Shown here: positions 8,425 to 15,376 of the stretch, piece after piece
Layout of the letters: every line of letters starts with the position of its first letter
Numbering within the stretch: position 1 is the first letter of the stretch
Source of the DNA: Desulfobotulus alkaliphilus
Lineage (GTDB): Bacteria; Desulfobacterota; Desulfobacteria; Desulfobacterales; ASO4-4
Direction: 5' to 3'
Assembly (NCBI RefSeq): GCF_007830435.1
Contig: NZ_VLLC01000022.1
Location: 7,856-60,327 of the forward strand
Length of the DNA stretch: 52,472 nucleotides
The notes under the pieces: generated by a model
Database searches by the model: none
The model's input: the letters and a program-made list of their open reading frames with translations, nothing else
Told to the model about the DNA's origin: nothing
Translations under genes and position numbers: made by a program

Positions 8425-8887
8425 GCAGTGTTCGGAAACCCTGTCCTTTTCCGGAGAAGCCCTTCTCGAAGTGATGACGGCTGTTCTGGAAAATAAAGCC
8501 CTTTTCCGTTTTCAGGCAAAGGGTTTCAGCATGTCTCCCGTTATCAGGCATGGAGATATTCTGACCCTCGCATCTCTGGAAGGAGAGAAGCCTGGTGTTG
8601 GCGATGTGGTTGCCTTTAAAAATCCTTATTCACCCAATCTTGTTATCCATAGGATTGTTGCGAAAAAAAAGGGTGTTGGGTTCTGGATCAAAGGCGACAA
8701 CGGGAAGGATTGGGATGGTTTTTTTGAAGAAAAAAAGATCATGGCCAGGGTGGTGCGGGTGGAAAGAGGGGGGAAGAATGTTTGGTATGGCGGCTCTTTC
8801 ATCGCCCTTCTTTCCCGTTTTGGGGTGCTCACCCTGTTTGTCCCCTTGGTGAGACGGATGAAAAACAGCTTGCGGTTCATGGGCTGA
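8417..8887 (+). CDS. S26-type signal-peptidase-like protease (Ser/His form)
   Basis: 156-aa S24/S26-fold protease. The nucleophile motif is GFSMSP with S38. The second catalytic residue appears to be His, H78 in NLVIHRIV, followed by FWIKGDN near 89-95, as in SipW/Sec11-like enzymes rather than the Ser/Lys pair of LepB. There is no N-terminal membrane anchor; the only clearly hydrophobic stretch is near the C-terminus (FIALLSRFGVLTLFVPLV). Its place in the cluster makes it the best candidate for removing the leader of the peptide encoded at 10242, since the ABC exporter here has no peptidase domain. That role is inferred. It starts inside the PqqD gene. Confidence 0.82.
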   Translation: MGEQCSETLSFSGEALLEVMTAVLENKALFRFQAKGFSMSPVIRHGDILTLASLEGEKPGVGDVVAFKNPYSPNLVIHRIVAKKKGVGFWIKGDNGKDWDGFFEEKKIMARVVRVERGGKNVWYGGSFIALLSRFGVLTLFVPLVRRMKNSLRFMG

Positions 8888-8933
8888 GCGTCAGTTATTT
8901 GCGGAAAATTTTATGCTGGCTGGAGAAATAACA

Positions 8934-10046
8934 ATGTCCCTTTACATGGAAGCCCCGCAGAAACTTCCCGACTTCTGGCTCTGGGAGGAGAGAAGGAAGA
9001 AACAGGGCCTTGTATCCTTTACCTTAGAGCTGACTCCAAGGTGCAACAATGCCTGCAGGCACTGTTATATCAATCTGCCCGCAGGAGACGGGCAGGCAAG
9101 GGAAAGGGAGCTTGATTTTGATGGCATAAAAAAAATAGTTGATGAAGCCGCAGAACTCGGGGCCATGTGGTGTCTGATCACCGGCGGTGAGCCGCTGCTC
9201 CGGGAGGATTTTGAAGATATTTATCTGTATATTAAGCGCAAAGGGATTTTTGTAAGTGTTTTTACCAATGCCACCCTGATCAGCGAAAAGCATGTGCAGC
9301 TTTTTAAAAAATATCCGCCAAGGGCCCTTGAAATTACCGTTTATGGTGTTACGGAAAAAACCTACGGAGCTGTTACGGGAAAACCGGAGCTTTTTGCGGC
9401 CTTTATGCGGGGTGTGCGCCTGCTTCTGGACGCAGGGGTACCTCTGAGTCTCAAGACCGTTATGATCAGATCCAATGTCCATGAGTTTCAGGAAATAGCC
9501 GCTTTTTGCAGGGCACACAGCAGCGAGCCTTTTCGCTTTGATCCTTTCATTCATCTGCGTTTTGACAGGGATGAAAAAAGAAATCAGGAAATCAGGGAGG
9601 AAAGGCTTTCCCCCGAGGCCATTGTGGCCCTTGAGCACTCCGATAGTGCAAGGCATGATGCTTTACAGAAAAATTGTGAAAAGCTTGTATTTAATGAAGA
9701 TATGGACAATCCTGAAGGCTTTTTGTTCGGGTGCGGTGCTGGTATCTCAGAGTTTTATGTGAACCATGAGGGTTTTTTTATGCTTTGTGCTTCCCTTTAT
9801 GGTTCGGGTCTGCTATACGATTTAAAAAATGGAACCATAAAAAATGCCTTGGATGATTTTGTTCCAAAGATCAGGGCAATGCGTACGACAAAAACGGAAT
9901 ATATGGCAAACTGCGGCAGATGCCGTATCATTAATCTCTGTCTCTGGTGTCCGGCCCATGCATTTTTAGAGATGGGGCAGCTGGATGCTTGTGTGGATTA
10001 TTTCTGTAGTGTTGCAAAGGAAAGATATAAAAAAATGTTACTCTGA
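8934..10046 (+). CDS. Radical SAM/SPASM peptide-modifying enzyme 2
   Basis: 370-aa paralogue of the enzyme at 6919. The SAM cluster motif is C37, C41, C44 (CNNACRHC), followed by ITGGEPLLREDF. The SPASM-type cysteines are GCGAG, FFMLC, NCGRC...LCLWC and FC near the C-terminus. The two enzymes share long blocks (GGEPLLREDF, TNATL, KYPP) but differ in the substrate-facing parts, suggesting two sequential or different modifications of the same peptide. I chose ATG 8934, with GGAGA seven bases upstream, over ATG 8913, which lacks a good ribosome site. After its stop comes an AT-rich 195-bp gap with a GATAAAACC/GGTTTTATC inverted repeat (10120-10128/10161-10169), then the candidate precursor. Confidence 0.88.
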   Translation: MSLYMEAPQKLPDFWLWEERRKKQGLVSFTLELTPRCNNACRHCYINLPAGDGQARERELDFDGIKKIVDEAAELGAMWCLITGGEPLLREDFEDIYLYIKRKGIFVSVFTNATLISEKHVQLFKKYPPRALEITVYGVTEKTYGAVTGKPELFAAFMRGVRLLLDAGVPLSLKTVMIRSNVHEFQEIAAFCRAHSSEPFRFDPFIHLRFDRDEKRNQEIREERLSPEAIVALEHSDSARHDALQKNCEKLVFNEDMDNPEGFLFGCGAGISEFYVNHEGFFMLCASLYGSGLLYDLKNGTIKNALDDFVPKIRAMRTTKTEYMANCGRCRIINLCLWCPAHAFLEMGQLDACVDYFCSVAKERYKKMLL

Positions 10047-10199
10047 TAAAAAAGTGTTTAATATTGAGTGATGGTTTTTGAGGAGATAATTGCTGATGAT
10101 ATCTTTCCCGTTAGGCATAGATAAAACCTCGGTTTTTTGGAAGGTAATTGAAAAAGAATTGGTTTTATCGAGTATGTTTTGAATTTTTTTGTCATATGT

Positions 10200-10228
10200 T
10201 TGAAATTTTTTTAAAAAACAAATAAAAT
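10200..10228 (+). promoter_or_regulatory. Possible promoter upstream of the candidate precursor
   Basis: TTGAAA (10200-10205), 17 bp, TAAAAT (10223-10228). The spacing is ideal, but the surrounding DNA is very AT-rich. The -10 also abuts the AGGAGG ribosome site, so a start there would cut into it. Chance occurrence is quite possible. Confidence 0.22.
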
Positions 10229-10241
10229 AGGAGGTATTGGC

Positions 10242-10430
10242 GTGGAGAAAAAACAATGGATTAAACCAGCTCTTAGCATTTTGGTTAAAGGGACCCCGGA
10301 AGAGGCTGTTTTGTTTGGTTGTAAAAATGCAAGGTTTATTCAGTTGGGGCCTGGGTCTGGATCTGAGGGGGGGGGAGGAGATATAAGTTGTGGATGGATT
10401 GCGTTTTGCAGAAGAAGTCAAGATACTTAG
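10242..10430 (+). CDS. Candidate RiPP precursor peptide
   Basis: 62-residue peptide starting at GTG, with a consensus AGGAGG (10229-10234) seven bases upstream. Residues 1-28 look like a leader: basic N-terminus, W6, P9, hydrophobic LSILVKG, acidic PEEAVL and a Cys-Lys pair at C27-K28. Residues 29-62 look like a core: GPGSGSEGGGG linker, then D47-I-S-C50 GWIAF C56 RRSQDT. The two cysteines bracket a five-residue hydrophobic segment. It lies directly after two radical SAM/SPASM genes and before an ABC exporter. I recall similar K-W-KP...PEE-VL--CK peptides beside PqqD/radical SAM genes but can name no formal family. Codons for residues 42-45 contain a run of nine G (10367-10375). Confidence 0.72.
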   Translation: MEKKQWIKPALSILVKGTPEEAVLFGCKNARFIQLGPGSGSEGGGGDISCGWIAFCRRSQDT

Positions 10431-10587
10431 GTTCTTTCCCGTTTTATAAGGCTATATGGTTTACGTAGTGCTTGAAGGAAAATGATGAAAAATATATATC
10501 GGCAGTACAAATAAGGAATTGTATTTTAGGGTATTTTCAATCCCGGAAATGATTAGTGTTAGCTTTGAAACTGTTTTGTTTTTAATA

Positions 10588-10606
10588 ATAGCCTTTTTAA
10601 GGCTAT
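10588..10606 (+). promoter_or_regulatory. Perfect hairpin abutting the ABC exporter ribosome site
   Basis: ATAGCCTT, loop TTT, AAGGCTAT: a perfect 8-bp stem that ends one base before AGAGG (10607-10611), which would serve the TTG start at 10617. No U-tract follows, so it is not a terminator. It could end the precursor mRNA by processing or modulate exporter translation. AAGGCTATA also occurs earlier in the gap, near 10449. Confidence 0.35.
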
Positions 10607-10643
10607 AGAGGACTATTTGAAAAGGTTTATTAGGATCCGTCTC

Positions 10644-12440
10644 ATGCTCCGGCTTGATCGGGCCGTTCTGTTTGTATTTAGAGCTGCTCCCTGGATCAGT
10701 CTGGCTGCCCTTGTCCTGTCCCTGATATCAGGGCTGCTGCCTTTGGCAGGGTTGTATCTGATAAAGCTTATTGTGGATGGCCTGACCCTTGTCGTTCAGT
10801 CCGGAGACAGCGGAGATTTTTATCCGGTATTTTATCTTGTCGTCCTTGCAGGGCTTGTGGCCATTGCCCAGCATTTGCTGGCAAGCCTCAGTGCCTATCT
10901 GGCTTCCAGTCAGGGGATGAAGGTTTCAGACTATGTTCTGGACGTACTTCATAAAAAATCCGTAGAACTGGATCTTTCATTTTATGAAAATCCAAAATAT
11001 TACAATACCCTTTACAGGGCGCAGCAGGAAGGCCCCTACAGGCCGGGAAAAATTGTAAGCGGGCTGACAAATGTCTTTCAGAACTTTTTTTCCCTCCTTG
11101 CCATAGGTGGGCTTCTTTTGTTTCTGCACTGGGGTTTTGCCCTGATACTTGTGCTGGCCGTATTGCCGTCGCTTTTTGTTCGTTTCATGTTTTCTGGTAT
11201 TCTTTATAAGTGGTACCAGAAAAAAACCCCTCTGGAGCGGGAGGCCGGTTACCTGAGCTGGCTTCTGACCGGTTATCCCAATGCCAGAGAAATTCGTCTT
11301 TTTAACCTTGGCGGATGGTTTTCAGGGCTTTTTTCAGAGATAAGAAGCAAATTGAGGATCGAAGAGCTCGGTATCCAGAAAAAGCAGCACCTGTGCGAAG
11401 GTCTTGCTGCAGCATTATCGGCTGCAGCCGTTTTTACGGCCATGGGCTATGCCGTGTATCAGGCGGGAACTGGCAAAATGACCATTGGTGATATGGTCAT
11501 GTTTTATCAGGCCTTTCAACGTGGCATGACGCATCTGAAAGGTTTTTTTGAAGGATTGGCAGGGCTTTACGAAGACAATCTTTTTATTTCATATTTCTAT
11601 GATTTTCTGGATCTTCAGACTGAAATAAAAGATGTGGATAATCCTTCAGAATTTCCGGATTCTTTGAAAAGTGGTATCATTTTTGACAATGTGAGTTTTG
11701 CCTATCCCGGTTCAGAAGAAAAGGTTTTAAAAAATATTTCCTTTGAAATCAAAAAAGGAGAAATATGTGCCGTTCTGGGAGAAAACGGGGCTGGCAAGTC
11801 AACCATCGCAAGGCTTTTATCCCGGCTTTATGATCCTGTGGAAGGAAAGATTGAAATTGACAGCGTGAATCTCAAATGCTACAAAATCACAGAATTCAGA
11901 AAAAAGACGGCGGTCATGCTGCAGGATTTTGCAAAATATCATTTTACGGTGAATGAAAATATCCGTTTGGGAAATATTGATATTGACAGGGCCGATCAAT
12001 ACCTTATCCGTGCCGCCGCCATGAAGGCAGGAGCCCACGACTTTGTGAACCGTTTACCCCGTGGTTATGATACCGTACTGGGAAAAATGTTCCATGACGG
12101 CATGGAAATCAGTCAGGGAGAGTGGCAGAAAGTGGCTCTCGCAAGGGTTTTTGCAAAGGAAGCTCCCATCGTGATTCTGGATGAACCCGCCAGTTCCATG
12201 GATGTGGAAAGCGAATATCTTATTTTTCAGAAGATGAAAACTCTTCTGAAAGGAAAGACCGGAATCATCATCAGCCATCGTTTTGCTACCGTAAAGTCTG
12301 CCGATAAGATTATCGTACTAAAGAAAGGTGAAGTGGCTGAATCCGGTACCCATGACAGCTTGATGGAGAAAAAAGGTCTGTATTGTTCATGGTACACCAA
12401 GCAGATGCAGGTGCATACCCAAGGGGATACCCATGATTAA
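10644..12440 (+). CDS. ABC exporter, fused permease-ATPase
   Basis: 598-aa type I ABC exporter half-transporter. Six hydrophobic segments in the first ~310 residues are followed by an ATPase domain: Walker A GENGAGKST at 379-387, a signature region ISQGEWQKVALAR (degenerate LSGGQ) and Walker B IVILDEPASSMD. The N-terminus lacks a C39 peptidase domain, so any leader must be removed by another enzyme, plausibly the S26 protease at 8417. The likely substrate is the modified peptide encoded just upstream, although polysaccharide-related export cannot be excluded. Start: ATG 10644 has AGGA eight bases upstream; a TTG at 10617 with AGAGG is a credible alternative. It overlaps galU by 8 bp. Confidence 0.85.
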   Translation: MLRLDRAVLFVFRAAPWISLAALVLSLISGLLPLAGLYLIKLIVDGLTLVVQSGDSGDFYPVFYLVVLAGLVAIAQHLLASLSAYLASSQGMKVSDYVLDVLHKKSVELDLSFYENPKYYNTLYRAQQEGPYRPGKIVSGLTNVFQNFFSLLAIGGLLLFLHWGFALILVLAVLPSLFVRFMFSGILYKWYQKKTPLEREAGYLSWLLTGYPNAREIRLFNLGGWFSGLFSEIRSKLRIEELGIQKKQHLCEGLAAALSAAAVFTAMGYAVYQAGTGKMTIGDMVMFYQAFQRGMTHLKGFFEGLAGLYEDNLFISYFYDFLDLQTEIKDVDNPSEFPDSLKSGIIFDNVSFAYPGSEEKVLKNISFEIKKGEICAVLGENGAGKSTIARLLSRLYDPVEGKIEIDSVNLKCYKITEFRKKTAVMLQDFAKYHFTVNENIRLGNIDIDRADQYLIRAAAMKAGAHDFVNRLPRGYDTVLGKMFHDGMEISQGEWQKVALARVFAKEAPIVILDEPASSMDVESEYLIFQKMKTLLKGKTGIIISHRFATVKSADKIIVLKKGEVAESGTHDSLMEKKGLYCSWYTKQMQVHTQGDTHD

Positions 12441-13254
12441 AAAATGTCTTTTTCCGGCAGCAGGTTACGGCACCCGTTTTCTGCCAGCAACCAAGGCCAT
12501 GCCCAAGGAAATGATGCCCATTGTCAACAAACCGCTCATTGAGTATGGTGTGGAAGAGGCTCTTCAGGCATGCATGACCGATATGTGCATTGTTACCGGA
12601 CGTGGTAAAAATGCCATTCTGGATCATTTTGATATGAACTATGAGCTGGAACACCAGATATCCGGTACCAGAAAAGAAGAACTGCTGGCGGATATCCGTG
12701 CCATCATTGACAAAGCCAACTTCACCTATATCCGTCAGCGGGAGATGAAGGGGCTGGGCCATGCCATTCTGACGGGGCGTGCTCTGGTGGGAGACAATCC
12801 CTTTGCCGTATTGCTGGCCGACGATCTGTGCATCCATCCGGAAGAAGGTGTGCTTTCCCAGATGGTGGCACTGTATAAGCAGTTCCGTTGCTCCATTGTG
12901 GCCGTGGAAGAGGTTCCCGAGGGTGAAACCCATAAGTATGGGGTGATTGCCGGAAAGACCCTGACCGACAGGCTGGTGTCCGTGGAAGACATGGTGGAAA
13001 AGCCGGAACCGGGAACAGCCCCCAGCAACCTTGCCATTATTGGGCGTTATATTCTTACCCCGGATATTTTCGATATTCTTGAGAAAACGCCACCCGGTAA
13101 AAATGGTGAAATCCAGATTACCGATGCCCTGATGCAGCAGGCAAAATCCGGTTGTGTTATTGCCTATAAGTTTAAGGGCAGGCGTTTTGATTGTGGTGCC
13201 GTGGATGGCTATATTCAGGCCACCAATTACTGCTATGAGAATTTTTATACTTAA
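12433..13254 (+). CDS. galU: UTP-glucose-1-phosphate uridylyltransferase
   Basis: Makes UDP-glucose from UTP and glucose-1-phosphate. The family signature opens the protein, PAAGYGTRFLPATKAMPKEM, followed by VEEALQA, KGLGHAI, LLADD and the C-terminal GAVDGYIQA. 273 aa is slightly short but normal for bacterial GalU. Its ATG lies 8 bp inside the end of the ABC exporter gene, which links the peptide cluster to the polysaccharide operon. The product feeds galE upstream and probably the priming sugar transferase that follows. Confidence 0.95.
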   Translation: MIKKCLFPAAGYGTRFLPATKAMPKEMMPIVNKPLIEYGVEEALQACMTDMCIVTGRGKNAILDHFDMNYELEHQISGTRKEELLADIRAIIDKANFTYIRQREMKGLGHAILTGRALVGDNPFAVLLADDLCIHPEEGVLSQMVALYKQFRCSIVAVEEVPEGETHKYGVIAGKTLTDRLVSVEDMVEKPEPGTAPSNLAIIGRYILTPDIFDILEKTPPGKNGEIQITDALMQQAKSGCVIAYKFKGRRFDCGAVDGYIQATNYCYENFYT

Positions 13255-13282
13255 AGATCGGCTATTGGGAGTAAGTAAATTT

Positions 13283-14725
13283 ATGCTCAGGGAAAATGCC
13301 AGAGCCTTTAACGGCCTTCACAGACTGACGGATCTCTTTCTGACAGCCCTTGCCTTTGGTATTGCCTACCTTTTAAAAATTGCCCCTTCTTCCGGTGTAC
13401 TCGGTGGGCTTTCCCGCAACCCGGATTATGGCATGGTCTTTTTTATCATCCTTGCCATATGGTATCTGGTTTTTGATCTTAATAATAACTATGCTCCTTT
13501 CCGGGAAAGAAACCTGCTGTCGATTCTACTGAATCTTTATAAATCCATCCTCTTTTCCTTTATGGTTTTTTCCCTTGTGATTTATCTTTTAAAAATTGAG
13601 CATCTGAGCCGAAGCCTCATGCTGATTTTTCTTGCCCTTAACGTAGGGATTTTAACCCTTTCCAAGGTTTCCGTTTTTTACACCTTAGCCCGTATTCGCA
13701 GGAAGGGGTATAATTATAAAAATATCCTTGTGGTGGGCAGCAGGACCCGTGCAGAAAAGTTTATCCGTTCCGTTCTGGATAAAAAGGATGCAGGGTACCG
13801 TATTTCTGGGTGTCTGGATACGGATCATTCTTATATGGGTAAGCAGGTGGTGGGCAATATCTGCGTCACGGGCTGCATAGAAGATCTGAAAAATATCCTT
13901 GAGAATGAGGTGGTGGATGAGCTGGTTTTTGCCATGCCCCTTAAAAAAATAGATAATGCCGATGCCTATATTGCCATGGCAGAGGATATGGGGGTAAAAT
14001 GCCGGATTATTCCAGACTGGCAGCTGCATTACCTCATGTACAAACCGGATACGGCCACCATCCGTTTTGAGACCTTTCTGGGTACACCCAGCATGGCCCT
14101 GCACATGATCACCAACAATGACAGGCTGCTGGTTTATAAATATTTTTTTGATTATGTGTTTTGTCTTGTGGCCTTTGCTCTCTTGCTGCCCTTTTTTATC
14201 CTGACAGCCGCCGCCATTAAGCTCTTTTCAAAGGGTCCGGTTTTTTATAAACAGAAACGCATTGGGCTCCATGGCAGGGTTTTTGAGGTGTATAAGTTCC
14301 GTACCATGGTGGTTGATGCAGATAAAATGCTGGAGCAGCTTAAAGATCTGAACGAGGCCGATGGTCCGGCCTTTAAAATCAGAAAAGACCCCAGGGTCAT
14401 TCCATGGGTTGGTACTTTTTTAAGGAAAACCAGCCTGGATGAGTTGCCCCAGATCATCAACATCTTAAGGGGAGAAATGAGCCTTGTGGGCCCAAGACCA
14501 CCCCTTCCCAATGAGGTGGCAGAGTATGAAATCTGGCAGCGGCGCAGGCTTTCCATGAAACCGGGTCTTACCTGTATCTGGCAGATTGCCCCTGAAAGAA
14601 ATGATATCCGCTTTGATGAGTGGATGAAGATGGACTTGCACTACATTGATAACTGGTCGATGTGGTTGGATTTTACCCTAATTTTCAGGACCATCAAGTC
14701 TGTGCTGACGGGTGCTGGAAGATAA
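13283..14725 (+). CDS. Polyprenyl-phosphate sugar-1-phosphate transferase (EPS priming enzyme)
   Basis: 480-aa polyisoprenyl-phosphate hexose-1-phosphate transferase of the WbaP/WcaJ type, which loads the first sugar on undecaprenyl phosphate at the inner membrane. The N-terminal half has four hydrophobic helices and a nucleotide-binding-like (CoA_binding_3) region with NILVVGSRTRAEKFI. The C-terminal catalytic domain has the last membrane helix, then KQKRIGLHGRVFEVYKFRTM, the DELPQ motif and SLVGPRPPLPNEV. I used ATG 13283, preceded by GGGAG; earlier in-frame starts (13154, 13235) overlap galU without ribosome sites. The sugar is probably glucose, given galU next door, but that is inference. 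Confidence 0.9.
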   Translation: MLRENARAFNGLHRLTDLFLTALAFGIAYLLKIAPSSGVLGGLSRNPDYGMVFFIILAIWYLVFDLNNNYAPFRERNLLSILLNLYKSILFSFMVFSLVIYLLKIEHLSRSLMLIFLALNVGILTLSKVSVFYTLARIRRKGYNYKNILVVGSRTRAEKFIRSVLDKKDAGYRISGCLDTDHSYMGKQVVGNICVTGCIEDLKNILENEVVDELVFAMPLKKIDNADAYIAMAEDMGVKCRIIPDWQLHYLMYKPDTATIRFETFLGTPSMALHMITNNDRLLVYKYFFDYVFCLVAFALLLPFFILTAAAIKLFSKGPVFYKQKRIGLHGRVFEVYKFRTMVVDADKMLEQLKDLNEADGPAFKIRKDPRVIPWVGTFLRKTSLDELPQIINILRGEMSLVGPRPPLPNEVAEYEIWQRRRLSMKPGLTCIWQIAPERNDIRFDEWMKMDLHYIDNWSMWLDFTLIFRTIKSVLTGAGR

Positions 14726-14736
14726 AAGGAGGATGT

Positions 14737-15285
14737 ATGAAGAGAATAGTTGCTGCCATGGTTTTATCTTTTTTCCTTGTTTCATCTGTTTTTGCTGCAA
14801 CGGTCTGGCATCAGAATTTTTTTTCCACGATTAAATCTGACGGTTATGAACAGGCTGTAAAAGAAGCCCTGACTGCGGGTGTATCCATTGAAGATATTGT
14901 GGATATTTCTTCCAAATTGGGTTATCAGGGACTTTTTATTTTTGCCTCCATTTACAATGCTAGCGGTAATAGTGGCGATGTTCTGGATGCTGCCCTTGAA
15001 ACATCCCTGGGACAGGATTTTGAGCGGGAGTCTGTGCTGGCTTTAAGCTCTGCGGATCTGGCTTTTCTTGTGGCTTCCGGTGATATTTATGTACCCTCAT
15101 TGAGTGAGTTGGAACTGAATTATCTTACATATTATGGACTGGCTCTTCAGGCAGGCGATGAAGAGGTACAGGGGCAGGGGCTTGGTTTTGGTGATGATCC
15201 TGTTCTGGCTGTAGGAGATATTACCATGGGCGATGTTGGTTTTGGCGGTATGAATAACAGCTCAGTTTCTCCTGCGGCCCCCTGA
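14737..15285 (+). CDS. Small secreted protein of the EPS operon, unknown function
   Basis: 182-aa protein with a clear Sec signal peptide (MKRIVAAMVLSFFLVSSVFA, cleavage probably at FAA). The start has a perfect AAGGAGG. The mature part is acidic, begins with helical segments (EQAVKEALTAGVSIEDIV) and ends in a Gly/Asp-rich tail, GFGGMNNSSVSPAAP. I recognise no family. It lies between the priming transferase and the outer-membrane barrel, so it is likely an envelope component of polysaccharide export. Oddity: in the -1 frame just past the stop the DNA encodes a tail ending ARIVVPVIFFWLLKK and a stop at 15352; a single-base loss in the C5 run at 15278-15282 would fuse it to this protein. Confidence 0.75.
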   Translation: MKRIVAAMVLSFFLVSSVFAATVWHQNFFSTIKSDGYEQAVKEALTAGVSIEDIVDISSKLGYQGLFIFASIYNASGNSGDVLDAALETSLGQDFERESVLALSSADLAFLVASGDIYVPSLSELELNYLTYYGLALQAGDEEVQGQGLGFGDDPVLAVGDITMGDVGFGGMNNSSVSPAAP

Positions 15286-15376
15286 CGAACTCAGCAACAG
15301 CAGGGCAAGGATTGTAGTGCCCGTGATTTTTTTCTGGTTGCTCAAAAAATAATAAAAAATATATGAGGATAAGAGA

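Noticed and set aside
10482-10514. 10-codon ORF (MMKNIYRQYK) with GAAGGAAA upstream, between the candidate precursor and the exporter
   Set aside because: Too short to support. It has no Cys or core-like features, and the site is in AT-rich sequence where chance matches are common.
4595-12440. Lasso-peptide cluster
   Set aside because: HprK-like, nucleotidyltransferase, PqqD and S26 genes fit, but no asparagine-synthetase-like cyclase or transglutaminase-like B2 protease is present; two radical SAM/SPASM genes point to other chemistry.
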